DNA of 64,000 bases from the NCBI RefSeq assembly GCF_004770105.1, contig NZ_RQEY01000018.1:310001-374000 (forward strand), written 5' to 3'. Origin of the DNA: Leptospira andrefontaineae (GTDB lineage: Bacteria; Spirochaetota; Leptospiria; Leptospirales; Leptospiraceae). Positions 11,556 to 19,718 of the stretch are shown here, piece by piece. Position 1 is the stretch's first letter. Each line of letters begins with the position of its first letter. The translations under genes and the position numbers were made by a program. Below the pieces are notes generated by a model. It worked only from the letters and a program-made list of their open reading frames with translations. It had not been told where the DNA came from and did not search any database.

Positions 11556-12329
11556 ATGGGAAGAACGTCCTTAGAACATGATGAGTTTTTGAAATCCATA
11601 GATGCGTTCCATCTAAGGGTGCTCGCGGAGATTGATTATCCTCAATCCCTTTTTAGAGAAGGAAAGATCCAGGATACAATTTGTTTATTCGGATCCGCTC
11701 GGATCTTAAGTCCGGAAGAATGTAGAGAGAAAGAAACAAAGGATCTCACTGAATCAGAAAAGAAATTATTCCAAAAACAAAAAGAGATGTCCGTTTATTA
11801 TGAGGCTGCCAGAAAAACCGCAAGTCTCATCACTTCTTGGGGAAAAGAAATTTCAAAAGATACCAGAAGAATGGCCATCTGCACAGGCGGCGGACCAGGC
11901 ATTATGGAAGCTGCGAATCGCGGGGCCAAAGAAGCAGGAGGCCCGAGCCTTGGTTTGAATATCAGACTTCCTTTTGAACAATTCGTAAATCCTTATGTGG
12001 ATCCTGAAATCAGTGTGGAATTTCATTATTTCTTCATGAGAAAACTTTGGTTTTTGAGATTATCCATGGGAGTAGTGGCTTTCCCTGGAGGATTTGGAAC
12101 TGTGGATGAGTTATTCGAGACATTGACTCTTATACAAACAGGTCGCAATAACCGAAAGATCCCAGTTATTCTATATGGTACCAAATTTTGGAACGATATA
12201 TTCCAATTAGAAAATATGAAAGAATATGGACTTATTGATCCGGACGACCTGAACCTGATTACTTACTGCGATACTCCTGAGGATGTTTTGGAAACATTAA
12301 AGAAAAAGGTCCCGCTGGATGGCGAATAG
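11556..12329 (+). CDS. LOG-family protein (TIGR00730-type nucleotide-binding)
   Basis: LOG (Lonely Guy) proteins are Rossmann-fold enzymes. Proven members release cytokinin or other nucleobases from nucleoside monophosphates by phosphoribohydrolase action, and older annotation calls them lysine decarboxylases. The two signatures are GGGPGIMEA (residues 111-119) and PGGFGTVDE (177-185), the latter carrying the catalytic Glu. At 257 residues it has a longer N-terminal helical part than minimal LOG proteins. A clear AAGGAAAG Shine-Dalgarno precedes the ATG. The physiological substrate is unknown. Confidence 0.88.
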   Translation: MGRTSLEHDEFLKSIDAFHLRVLAEIDYPQSLFREGKIQDTICLFGSARILSPEECREKETKDLTESEKKLFQKQKEMSVYYEAARKTASLITSWGKEISKDTRRMAICTGGGPGIMEAANRGAKEAGGPSLGLNIRLPFEQFVNPYVDPEISVEFHYFFMRKLWFLRLSMGVVAFPGGFGTVDELFETLTLIQTGRNNRKIPVILYGTKFWNDIFQLENMKEYGLIDPDDLNLITYCDTPEDVLETLKKKVPLDGE

Positions 12330-12380
12330 ACCCAAAAGAGGGAGAAATTCTAGGATTTTTCCCAAATCTTTTTGGATTCC

Positions 12381-12411
12381 TTGACATAAGCAACTTACAG
12401 AAAACTATGGT
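12381..12411 (+). promoter_or_regulatory. Candidate promoter of rpmB
   Basis: A perfect -35 hexamer TTGACA (12381-12386) is followed after 19 bases by TATGGT (12406-12411), a reasonable -10. The rpmB ATG begins six bases later, so transcription from this promoter would begin at or next to the start codon. The 19-base spacer is longer than ideal. Confidence 0.45.
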
Positions 12412-12417
12412 CGCAGT

Positions 12418-12693
12418 ATGGCCAGAAAATGTGTTGTGACAGGGAAAGGTACGATATCCGGAAACAATGTTTCCCACTCTCACCTTAAAACCCGTAGAAC
12501 CTGGAAAATCAACCTAATCAAAAAACGTATCTTCTTGGAAGATGAGAATCGTTGGGTAACAGTTCGTATCTCTACTCGTGCTTTAAGAACCCTTAAGAAA
12601 AAAGGGATCAAAGCTGCGATCAAAGATAACGGCGAATCACTAAAAGCACTTGCCCCGAAAAAGTACGTCGGAATCCAAAAAAAGGCAATCTAG
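12418..12693 (+). CDS. rpmB: 50S ribosomal protein L28
   Basis: L28 is a small basic protein of the large ribosomal subunit. The 91 residues begin [20 protein letters not shown], the standard L28 N-terminus, and contain [20 protein letters not shown] and [14 protein letters not shown]. No Shine-Dalgarno is visible before the ATG, and a candidate promoter ends six bases upstream, so the mRNA may be leaderless. Its last 44 bases overlap the beginning of nth in another frame. Confidence 0.97.
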   Translation: MARKCVVTGKGTISGNNVSHSHLKTRRTWKINLIKKRIFLEDENRWVTVRISTRALRTLKKKGIKAAIKDNGESLKALAPKKYVGIQKKAI

Positions 12694-13345
12694 TCCTTCT
12701 TTTTCCGCGACCCCTGAATATGTTTCTCGAATTTACTTCCTACTCAGGAAGGAATTCGGGGACGTAAATTCTCCTCTCCAATATTCCAAAGACTACGAAT
12801 TTGCGATCTCGGTAATTCTTTCCGCTCAGTGTACTGATGAAAGAGTAAACCAGGTTACTCCTATTCTTTTCAAAGAGTTTCCTACATTGGAATCTCTTGC
12901 TTCTGCTCCTTTGAAGAAGATAGAAAAGCTAATTTATTCTACGGGCTTTTATAAGAATAAGGCAAAGTCAGTTTCCGGTTTTGCAAACCTTCTTCTAAAT
13001 GAGTACGAAGGCAAATTGCCTAAGAGTATCAAGGAACTAATCAAACTTCCAGGTATAGGAAGAAAAACAGCAAACGTTGTATTAAATGAAATCCATCATA
13101 TTTCGGAAGGATTCGTGGTGGACACTCATGTTAAAAGAGTTTCTAAAAAGTTAGGTCTTACAAAACAAACAGATCCGGTAAAAGTGGAGAAGGACCTAAT
13201 GCAAAATGTGCAGTCCGAATACTGGATGGATCTGTCCTTGTATTTTATATTTTTAGGAAGAAAATACTGCAAGGCGCATAGGACATTCTGCGAAACTTGT
13301 ATTCTCAGAAAAGAATGTCCTTCTTCCACTTCACCAAAAGATTAA
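12650..13345 (+). CDS. nth: Endonuclease III (DNA glycosylase/AP lyase)
   Basis: Nth removes oxidised pyrimidines and cuts the abasic site in base excision repair. The helix-hairpin-helix is [13 protein letters not shown] with catalytic Lys139, and the second catalytic residue is Asp158 in VVDTHV. The C-terminal 4Fe-4S cluster has the canonical Cys spacing C-x6-C-x2-C-x5-C (207, 214, 217, 223). The start is a TTG inside rpmB. No ATG or GTG lies before the conserved core, so translation probably depends on coupling to rpmB. Length 231 is slightly above E. coli Nth because of a basic N-terminal tail. Confidence 0.95.
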   Translation: MPRKSTSESKKRQSSPSFSATPEYVSRIYFLLRKEFGDVNSPLQYSKDYEFAISVILSAQCTDERVNQVTPILFKEFPTLESLASAPLKKIEKLIYSTGFYKNKAKSVSGFANLLLNEYEGKLPKSIKELIKLPGIGRKTANVVLNEIHHISEGFVVDTHVKRVSKKLGLTKQTDPVKVEKDLMQNVQSEYWMDLSLYFIFLGRKYCKAHRTFCETCILRKECPSSTSPKD

Positions 13346-13355
13346 AGAGGTCAAA

Positions 13356-13787
13356 ATGAACTCAGAAGTATTTTTAGATGAAAAAATCCAAGGAATGGAA
13401 TTAAGCACTCAACATATAGTCATGTCCAGGGACTTAAACCAACACGGTTTTCTTTTTGGTGGGCAGATGCTTGCATGGATCGACGAAGGTTGTGCAATGT
13501 TCGTCATCGAAAAAATTGGATATTCTAATCTTGTTACAGTAACGATGGATAATGTGATCTTTAAAAGCCCTGGATTACTCGGTGAGATCATTCAAATTTT
13601 TTCTAAAATAGAAAAAGTAGGAAGGAGTTCTATCACCATCCGAAGTGCTGCTATTGCAAAAAATCAGAAGAAAAAAGAAATAAGAGAGATCATAGATTGT
13701 AGGGTAACCTATGTATGTTTGGATGATTCCGGAAAACCATTCCCTTATTTCAGTCAATTCGATCCGGAAGAATTTTTAAAAAGATAA
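13356..13787 (+). CDS. Acyl-CoA thioesterase, hotdog fold (YciA-like)
   Basis: A single hotdog domain of 143 residues, hydrolysing acyl-CoA to free acid and CoA. The active-site stretch [17 protein letters not shown] matches YciA-type thioesterases, with the following [19 protein letters not shown] strand typical. A GAGG Shine-Dalgarno lies upstream. It is ten bases after nth and two bases before the release-factor-like gene, so it belongs to a plus-strand operon. Chain-length preference cannot be read from the sequence. Confidence 0.9.
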   Translation: MNSEVFLDEKIQGMELSTQHIVMSRDLNQHGFLFGGQMLAWIDEGCAMFVIEKIGYSNLVTVTMDNVIFKSPGLLGEIIQIFSKIEKVGRSSITIRSAAIAKNQKKKEIREIIDCRVTYVCLDDSGKPFPYFSQFDPEEFLKR

Positions 13788-13788
13788 A

Positions 13789-14211
13789 ATGGCCGTTCTA
13801 TTCCCGGTCTCTCCGGAAAAAGCGAACCTTCTTCTTTCCAGAATGAAAAAGCTGGGCATCGAAGAATCCGACCTGGAAGAAACTTTTGTAAGAAGTGGAG
13901 GCAAGGGCGGTCAAAACGTAAACAAGGTTTCGACTGCTGTCCGATTGTTTTATAAAAAAACAGGTCTCGAAATTAAATGTTCCATTCATCGCACCCAAGG
14001 TTTAAACAGATATAAGGCTAGAATTCTTTTATGTGATAAAGTAGAGGCCGAAATTTTAGAAGCTTCTAAAATAGAAGATCCTAAACTTGCAAAGATCAGA
14101 AAGGCCAAGGCGGATAAGGCTAGAAAAGCCAAAAGAAAGGCCGCTTCCAAGACTTTGGCAGGTCTAAAAAGAAAAACCTCTCCTGAAAATGATTGGGAAG
14201 AGGGATATTAG
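13789..14211 (+). CDS. ArfB-like ribosome-rescue peptidyl-tRNA hydrolase
   Basis: The protein carries only the catalytic domain of class I release factors: GGQ at residues 40-42 within [13 protein letters not shown]. It lacks the codon-recognition domains. The C-terminus is a lysine- and arginine-rich helix ([17 protein letters not shown]), as in ArfB/YaeJ, which inserts into the empty mRNA channel of stalled ribosomes. At 140 residues it matches ArfB. A release-factor methylation target or a standalone RF-domain protein of other function are less likely alternatives. It begins two bases after the thioesterase stop. Confidence 0.85.
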   Translation: MAVLFPVSPEKANLLLSRMKKLGIEESDLEETFVRSGGKGGQNVNKVSTAVRLFYKKTGLEIKCSIHRTQGLNRYKARILLCDKVEAEILEASKIEDPKLAKIRKAKADKARKAKRKAASKTLAGLKRKTSPENDWEEGY

Positions 14212-14248
14212 AAGTTCGTTTTTAGAAAGTCAAATTATTTAGATCATT

Positions 14249-16135
14249 ATGCCGGAAGTAGTTAATCATACTCTGATCGTAGAAAAACTCAAAAACCTTA
14301 CGGGTTCTCCTGGATGTTATCTTTGGAAGAATTCGGAAGGAGAGGTGATCTATGTTGGCAAGGCTAAAAATTTAGATAAGAGGATCCGTAATTATCTAAA
14401 AGAAAAACAAACGGATCTAAAAACCAGACATCTTCAGAGAGAAATTTTCGATCTGGATTGGTTTGCAACCTCCACAGAAAAAGAAGCTTTAATTTTAGAA
14501 GCTACTCTGATCAAAAAACATAATCCGAGATATAATGTTCGTTTAAAGGACGATAAAAAATATCCCTATATATGTGTTTCACTTTCCGAACCTTATCCAA
14601 TGGTGTTTATCACACGTAAAATAAAGGATAATGGTGATAGATATTTCGGTCCTTTTACGGATGTAAGGACTACTCGCGAAATTTTAGATGTGATCCTGAG
14701 GATCTTTCCGATCCGAAAGGTCAGACAAAAACTACCGCTTCCTAAACCGAAACGACCTTGTTTGAATTTTCAAATGGGAAGATGTTTGGGTCCTTGCCAA
14801 GGAACGGTCCCGGAAGACGAATATGCAATTATTGTAAACCAAATCATCCAATTTTTAGAGGGTAAAAAAGAGATCCTAGCAAACGAACTCACAAAACGTA
14901 TGGATGAGTATTCCGGAAAAATGGAATTCGAGATCGCTGCCCGTTACAGAGATATGCTTGGAAGACTGCAGATCTTCCGCCAAAAACAAACTGTAGTGAG
15001 TATGGATGGTGGCGACGAGGATGTAATCGCATTCGCTCGTAAAGAAGACGAGGGGCAAGTAGTTCTTATGGAAGTTCGCGGAGGACTTTTAGATAATAAA
15101 AAGTCGTTTCCTTTGCAAGGTGTACAAGATTCCACAGAAGAGGAAATATTATCCTCCTTCTTCCGAGACTATTATATGGGAGCAGGGATGATACCTGCGA
15201 GTATAGTGGTTCCTTTCGGTTTAAAGGAAGAAGGTGAGACTGTACTCGACTTCCTACAAGAGAAAACAGGTTTCCGACCTAAATTAAGATTTCCTAAAGC
15301 AGGAGAGAAAAAGTCCCTCTTAAAAATTGCAGAAAAAAATGCAGAACTCGGACTTACGGAAAGACTTCTTGCGACTCATTATAAGGACCAGACTGTTGCC
15401 TTAAAAGAAATTCAAGATATGTTCCAACTTAAAGAACCTCCTCATATTATAGAATGTTATGATATTTCCCATTTCCAAGGATCATTTCCTGTTGCAAGCG
15501 GTGTGATGTTCGTAGAAGGAAAACCTTTCAAACAAGGTTATAGAAAGTATAATATTCGAGGTTATGAAGGGATCAATGATCCTGGAATGATGCATGAGGT
15601 AATTTCCAGAAGGTTGCAAAGGATCATCAATGAAGATGGTGTGATGCCGGATCTTATTGTGATTGATGGAGGTCCTACACAGCTTGGAAGAGCATGCGAG
15701 GCAGCAGTAGAAGCAGGTGCGGCAAATCTTCCTATGGTTGGTCTTGCCAAAAAAAGAGAAGAGATCTATTTCCCTGGAGAAACTTCTCCGTATAGTTTTG
15801 ATATGAATTCACCTGGGATGAGATTACTTCGACATCTTAGAGATGAAGCCCATAGATTTGGAGTGGAACATCATCGTTCTAGACGAAATAGAGAAGCATT
15901 GACAGGCCTGATCCGAGAAGTTCCGGATATAGGTTTGAAAAGAAGTAAACTATTGCTTAAATCATTCTCCGGACAGAAAAAAATAGAAGAAGCAAATGTA
16001 GCGGAACTAATGAAAGTTCCAGGAATAGGGGAAGCATTAGCAGAGAAAATTTATAATTATTTCCATTCTAATGTAAACCAAAGCAGTGAGACGGGCGGAA
16101 TCATAATTCCGGAAAATTTAAACTCTAACTCCTAA
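14249..16135 (+). CDS. uvrC: Excinuclease ABC subunit C
   Basis: UvrC makes both incisions during nucleotide excision repair. The 628-residue protein has the N-terminal GIY-YIG nuclease (GSPGCYLW and [15 protein letters not shown]), a Cys cluster ([13 protein letters not shown]) and a UVR helix pair for UvrB contact. The C-terminal RNase H-like nuclease includes [10 protein letters not shown] and VIDGG, and helix-hairpin-helix motifs end the protein ([16 protein letters not shown]). uvrA is at 56841-59675; uvrB is not in the window. It is 37 bases after the ArfB-like gene and could be read through from it. Confidence 0.97.
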   Translation: MPEVVNHTLIVEKLKNLTGSPGCYLWKNSEGEVIYVGKAKNLDKRIRNYLKEKQTDLKTRHLQREIFDLDWFATSTEKEALILEATLIKKHNPRYNVRLKDDKKYPYICVSLSEPYPMVFITRKIKDNGDRYFGPFTDVRTTREILDVILRIFPIRKVRQKLPLPKPKRPCLNFQMGRCLGPCQGTVPEDEYAIIVNQIIQFLEGKKEILANELTKRMDEYSGKMEFEIAARYRDMLGRLQIFRQKQTVVSMDGGDEDVIAFARKEDEGQVVLMEVRGGLLDNKKSFPLQGVQDSTEEEILSSFFRDYYMGAGMIPASIVVPFGLKEEGETVLDFLQEKTGFRPKLRFPKAGEKKSLLKIAEKNAELGLTERLLATHYKDQTVALKEIQDMFQLKEPPHIIECYDISHFQGSFPVASGVMFVEGKPFKQGYRKYNIRGYEGINDPGMMHEVISRRLQRIINEDGVMPDLIVIDGGPTQLGRACEAAVEAGAANLPMVGLAKKREEIYFPGETSPYSFDMNSPGMRLLRHLRDEAHRFGVEHHRSRRNREALTGLIREVPDIGLKRSKLLLKSFSGQKKIEEANVAELMKVPGIGEALAEKIYNYFHSNVNQSSETGGIIIPENLNSNS

Positions 16136-16152
16136 AATTCGCAAGTAAGAAG

Positions 16153-16186
16153 TTTTTCCCCAGACAAGTAGATCTGGAGGGAAAAA
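16153..16186 (+). promoter_or_regulatory. Hairpin that buries the ribosome binding site of the next lipoprotein gene
   Basis: TTTTTCCCCAGA (16153-16164) can pair with TCTGGAGGGAAAA (from 16173) across an 8-base loop, with one bulged base. The right arm contains the GGAGGG Shine-Dalgarno of the gene starting at 16186 and touches its ATG. It may act as a translational switch, or as part of a terminator for uvrC. Only the pairing is seen; the function is inferred. Confidence 0.5.
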
Positions 16187-18318
16187 TGCGAACAATATTA
16201 CCGGCTTTCAGCCTACTTATCTTCTTTATTTCCGCTTCCTGTAAGCAAGATCCTAGGCCTGAAATATTCTGGGAAGAAAAAGTAAATTCTGTAAACTTCC
16301 AATACGATCCGATCCAGGTAGAAGATTCAAAATTCATTTCCGATCTAATCAATGAGAATGGGCAGACTTGTTTTGTCTCTGGAGAGGACCCAAATTTTAA
16401 GATCCGGATCTGCATTGGTGATACAGGAATTTCAGAATTTGCAGAAATTCTTTCTGCTTGGAAAGAAGGATCCCTGATTCCTGAATTTCGTTCTACACTT
16501 TCAGATGATTCTGAATATAGAATAGGAACATATCCATTTTCTGAAGTAAAAAAGAAGATTGAAGGTTCCAGATTCGCGCTGGTAGGGGACAAAAAACTAA
16601 AATCGATACTCGCTGAAACTATATCTTGGGACAGAAGGAATTTTAATCTCAAGAATCATTTAAAAACATTCAGTATATTCACATTTTCGAATGGAACTTC
16701 TCTTTTAGTTCTTTCTCCTCATGTAGAATCGGAAGTTTATCTAGGATTATCTTTTAAATCACCAAACTTGGAAAGAGAGATCCAGAATTTGGTCACGGCT
16801 AAAAACAAAATCGGATTGGAAACTTGTGTCTCTTCTTTTCCAATCATCACTGAAATTTTTGGCGAAACCTCGAGTCTTGGAAGATGGATTGAGATTAATA
16901 ATCCAAACGATTCCCCAATCTGCGAAGAAGGATTAGAATTCAATTTATTAGGAAACAAGGTTTCACTTCCGAAAACAACAGGTTTTATCTCTCCTTACGA
17001 AACACGGATCTATGCGGAAGATTCCACTTCTTTAGAACATATTTCTCTTTCAGGGTTTAAGTGGGGAGATCTTAAGAAGGTCGGCAAAATTACAGTAGGT
17101 CGAGGGGATCAATCGTTAGAGTTTAATCTTCCTGGAAGTGGATATCTATTCGGAGAAACGTATTATTCGTGGAAAGGAAATACATTCTCTAATTGTAAAA
17201 CCACTTCCAAGTTTTGTATGGACCCTGGAGAGAATCGTACTTCTAACTTGGAGAATGAATCTGCTTGTGATCCGGATGAATTCGAATTAGAAGAATTAAA
17301 TCCGAATGGATTATTGCATAAGAAAACTCTGCAGGCAGATTGGAAGTATATAGATCTGATCTATAAAGGAAGTAAAGTTTGCGAACCTTCTTCTTTAAAA
17401 ATTGTCTGGGGTAAAAATCTTTTCCCGATCCGGATCTATAAGAAAATTTCGGAGGGAGAAATACTTAGCATAGGGAATCTTCCTTTTTTATTAGGAAAGC
17501 CTTCTTATTCTTTTGCGAATTTTAAGTCAGTCACTACGAACGATCTTGTTTCCATATCGGATTCGAAAGGAAATGAGAAAATTCTCTGGGACGGTATCTT
17601 TAGGACTTCCAAAGGAATTCCGACTCGTATCGTACTCCAAAAGACAAATGGTCAAACTGTAAGTATTTGTTTTGAGAATGGCCAGACATTTCTTCATCCA
17701 TATTCAACAAATTCATACTTAAACAATGATCCACAGTTTGTTTTATCACAATCAACTATAGTTACAGAAAATCCCAGAACTTCTGCATCTAGAAAATTTT
17801 GCCAAAGATCTCAGGCTATAAGCAAAGCCGGTTTTTCAGAAGTTTCCTGGATGGGATCTTACCAAGGCCCCGATCCGATTTCTAAAGATAGATTTTTGGA
17901 ATTTGTATCTGTTACTGAAAATTCTCCTGATTCTGTCTATTTAGAGATCATCCAAGATAATGGAACTGTAAATTCTATTCTTTTACCTTTAGAGAAAGAA
18001 GGTTTGAGCTTAGTTTCGTCCGGAAAGTCGACCTGTTTTCCAGAAACAGAGTTTTGGAAGGACACAAGTTTCAGTTTACCTTCTTCCGGATCAAATCTTC
18101 TGAAAGTGTATGATCCTTATACAGGAGAGCTTTGGGATGAGTTTGCTTATAGTTCTTCCGGTCCCGGGGTAAATGATACCAGAAACAAAATTAGAAGATC
18201 AGCATATTCTAAAATTGAATCTGGCATGAGGGTTTGGTCTGTAAGTTCCTATTCCGGGAAACCTTATCGCGATTCTAATTGCGCTTTGACGGATGCTCAT
18301 CCCGGAATTTCGGAATAA
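16186..18318 (+). CDS. Large predicted lipoprotein with lamin-tail-like segments
   Basis: The N-terminus is a signal peptide ending in ISASC, a spirochaetal lipobox with predicted lipidated Cys19, so the 710-residue protein is likely anchored in a membrane facing the periplasm or cell surface. No enzymatic motif is recognised. Segments such as GRWIEINNPNDSPICEEGL and LKVYDPYTGELWDEFAY look like lamin-tail/LTD-type beta domains, which is a tentative call. Many Cys residues could form disulfides. The early FWEEK resembles FWEDE at the mature start of the phospholipase-like protein two genes on. A GGAGGG site lies just upstream, inside a hairpin. Confidence 0.75.
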   Translation: MRTILPAFSLLIFFISASCKQDPRPEIFWEEKVNSVNFQYDPIQVEDSKFISDLINENGQTCFVSGEDPNFKIRICIGDTGISEFAEILSAWKEGSLIPEFRSTLSDDSEYRIGTYPFSEVKKKIEGSRFALVGDKKLKSILAETISWDRRNFNLKNHLKTFSIFTFSNGTSLLVLSPHVESEVYLGLSFKSPNLEREIQNLVTAKNKIGLETCVSSFPIITEIFGETSSLGRWIEINNPNDSPICEEGLEFNLLGNKVSLPKTTGFISPYETRIYAEDSTSLEHISLSGFKWGDLKKVGKITVGRGDQSLEFNLPGSGYLFGETYYSWKGNTFSNCKTTSKFCMDPGENRTSNLENESACDPDEFELEELNPNGLLHKKTLQADWKYIDLIYKGSKVCEPSSLKIVWGKNLFPIRIYKKISEGEILSIGNLPFLLGKPSYSFANFKSVTTNDLVSISDSKGNEKILWDGIFRTSKGIPTRIVLQKTNGQTVSICFENGQTFLHPYSTNSYLNNDPQFVLSQSTIVTENPRTSASRKFCQRSQAISKAGFSEVSWMGSYQGPDPISKDRFLEFVSVTENSPDSVYLEIIQDNGTVNSILLPLEKEGLSLVSSGKSTCFPETEFWKDTSFSLPSSGSNLLKVYDPYTGELWDEFAYSSSGPGVNDTRNKIRRSAYSKIESGMRVWSVSSYSGKPYRDSNCALTDAHPGISE

Positions 18319-18329
18319 GAAGTTTACTC

Positions 18330-19718
18330 ATGAAAAGAATCTTCTTCTTATTCCTATTTTTCTACGCCCAATTTATATCCTCAGAAGAAGTTCGGAATCC
18401 TTCTTTAGAGATATATTTCCAATGGATCTTGTTTAGAACGCAGGGAAGGATATCGGAAGAAAAAGAAAGTTCTAGAATTTCTTCCTTAATATCTCCTGCT
18501 GTCTTCGGTTTTAAATTTGAGAAATACACTGAAAGATTTCGAACAGACTTGGAATGGAGTCTGATTACTACAGCAAATTCAGGAACATTTTTCTTACCCG
18601 GTAAAAACTCTTATATTGGGATTTTTTACAAAGGATTATTATGGGGGGTAGGAAGAAAGTCTGACTCTGAAGAATTTCCAGCTTGGTCTTCTTGGAAGGA
18701 TGGTGTAGAAGGGTTGTTTGCGGAGACTGACCTGGATCATATCAAGATCAGATTCGATCTTTTGGATCTATACAGAGGATTTCCTTTATTGGAAAACCAA
18801 TGGTTGAAACTGCAAGGAAGAGAATATTTTCTTCCGAAACAAGCAAGAGATGAACTGATCTCCGAAAAGGACAGAGCAGATTCGTCTCAATTCAGATACA
18901 GAGCTGGGATAAGCCTGACAGGAAATAAAGAAGATCGTTTCGTATATAGATTCAGAGTTCGTTATCTTTCCTTGGGAGACTGGGGGAGATTTGGCTCTGA
19001 TACAAAAGAATCTAAAACAGAAACAATAGAGGGAGATAGAGATTATCTCGTAGAATGGAGGCTGGGGCTTGGATTCCTCTGGAAATATTTTTATGTTTCC
19101 GGGGACCTGTTTCTTTCCAGAGGAATTGATAAAACAGGATATCATCCGGCCCGGCCTGAAAGATCTATTCCAATTACCGGAGAAGCTATTAGATTTGATT
19201 TAGGTTTTTATAATACATATGGAAAAATTTGCATTTTCGGATTTATACCCGATAGAGAGAAAAGATCCTCTCAAGGCGAAATTTTAGAATTGGGTTTTGT
19301 AGGAATGGGAGCTTCACCCATTTCAAACCCAATCCTGCAACAGGTCTGGGGATTTTATCCTTCTACTTGGATTACAGATAAGGGGCTAGAAAGAGAAGAA
19401 ACAAATTTTCCCGGTAAAAGGCCTGCGAGCTTATTCGGTTGGAAAGCAGAAGGGAAGTTTTTCGGGATATCTCCGAGTATTCATTTCACCTATATAGGAT
19501 TTTTGAAGGAAGAAAATTCTTCCTCAGGTCTTTGGTCAATTTCTTCTAAAAATATACAAAATAAATTCCTGAGAGAAGCAGGTGTAAGTATTGCTTGGTC
19601 TCCTTTGGAAGATGATACCACAAAGATTGAATTTGATCTAGGTGGTTTTGAATCTGACGAAACAACAGGACTCAAACAATGGTACATGCTCTTTCGTATA
19701 GGAGGAGTCTTGAAATGA
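18330..19718 (+). CDS. Secreted protein, possible outer-membrane beta-barrel
   Basis: The ATG at 18330 begins a clear signal peptide (MKRIFFLFLFFYAQFISS), giving 462 residues. Frame further upstream overlaps the preceding gene and is not used. The rest alternates polar and aromatic residues in many short strand-like runs (for example FVYRFRVRYLSLGDW and YLVEWRLGLGFLWKYFYVSG), and ends QWYMLFRIGGVLK. This suggests an outer-membrane barrel, but I cannot assign a family. It is 11 bases after the large lipoprotein, and its stop overlaps the start of the next gene, so the three form one operon. Confidence 0.7.
   Translation: MKRIFFLFLFFYAQFISSEEVRNPSLEIYFQWILFRTQGRISEEKESSRISSLISPAVFGFKFEKYTERFRTDLEWSLITTANSGTFFLPGKNSYIGIFYKGLLWGVGRKSDSEEFPAWSSWKDGVEGLFAETDLDHIKIRFDLLDLYRGFPLLENQWLKLQGREYFLPKQARDELISEKDRADSSQFRYRAGISLTGNKEDRFVYRFRVRYLSLGDWGRFGSDTKESKTETIEGDRDYLVEWRLGLGFLWKYFYVSGDLFLSRGIDKTGYHPARPERSIPITGEAIRFDLGFYNTYGKICIFGFIPDREKRSSQGEILELGFVGMGASPISNPILQQVWGFYPSTWITDKGLEREETNFPGKRPASLFGWKAEGKFFGISPSIHFTYIGFLKEENSSSGLWSISSKNIQNKFLREAGVSIAWSPLEDDTTKIEFDLGGFESDETTGLKQWYMLFRIGGVLK

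Noticed and set aside
14212..14248. TTAG-AAAGT-CAAA before uvrC as a LexA box
   Set aside because: One mismatch in an AT-rich gap of 37 bases, not palindromic beyond the half sites; likely chance.
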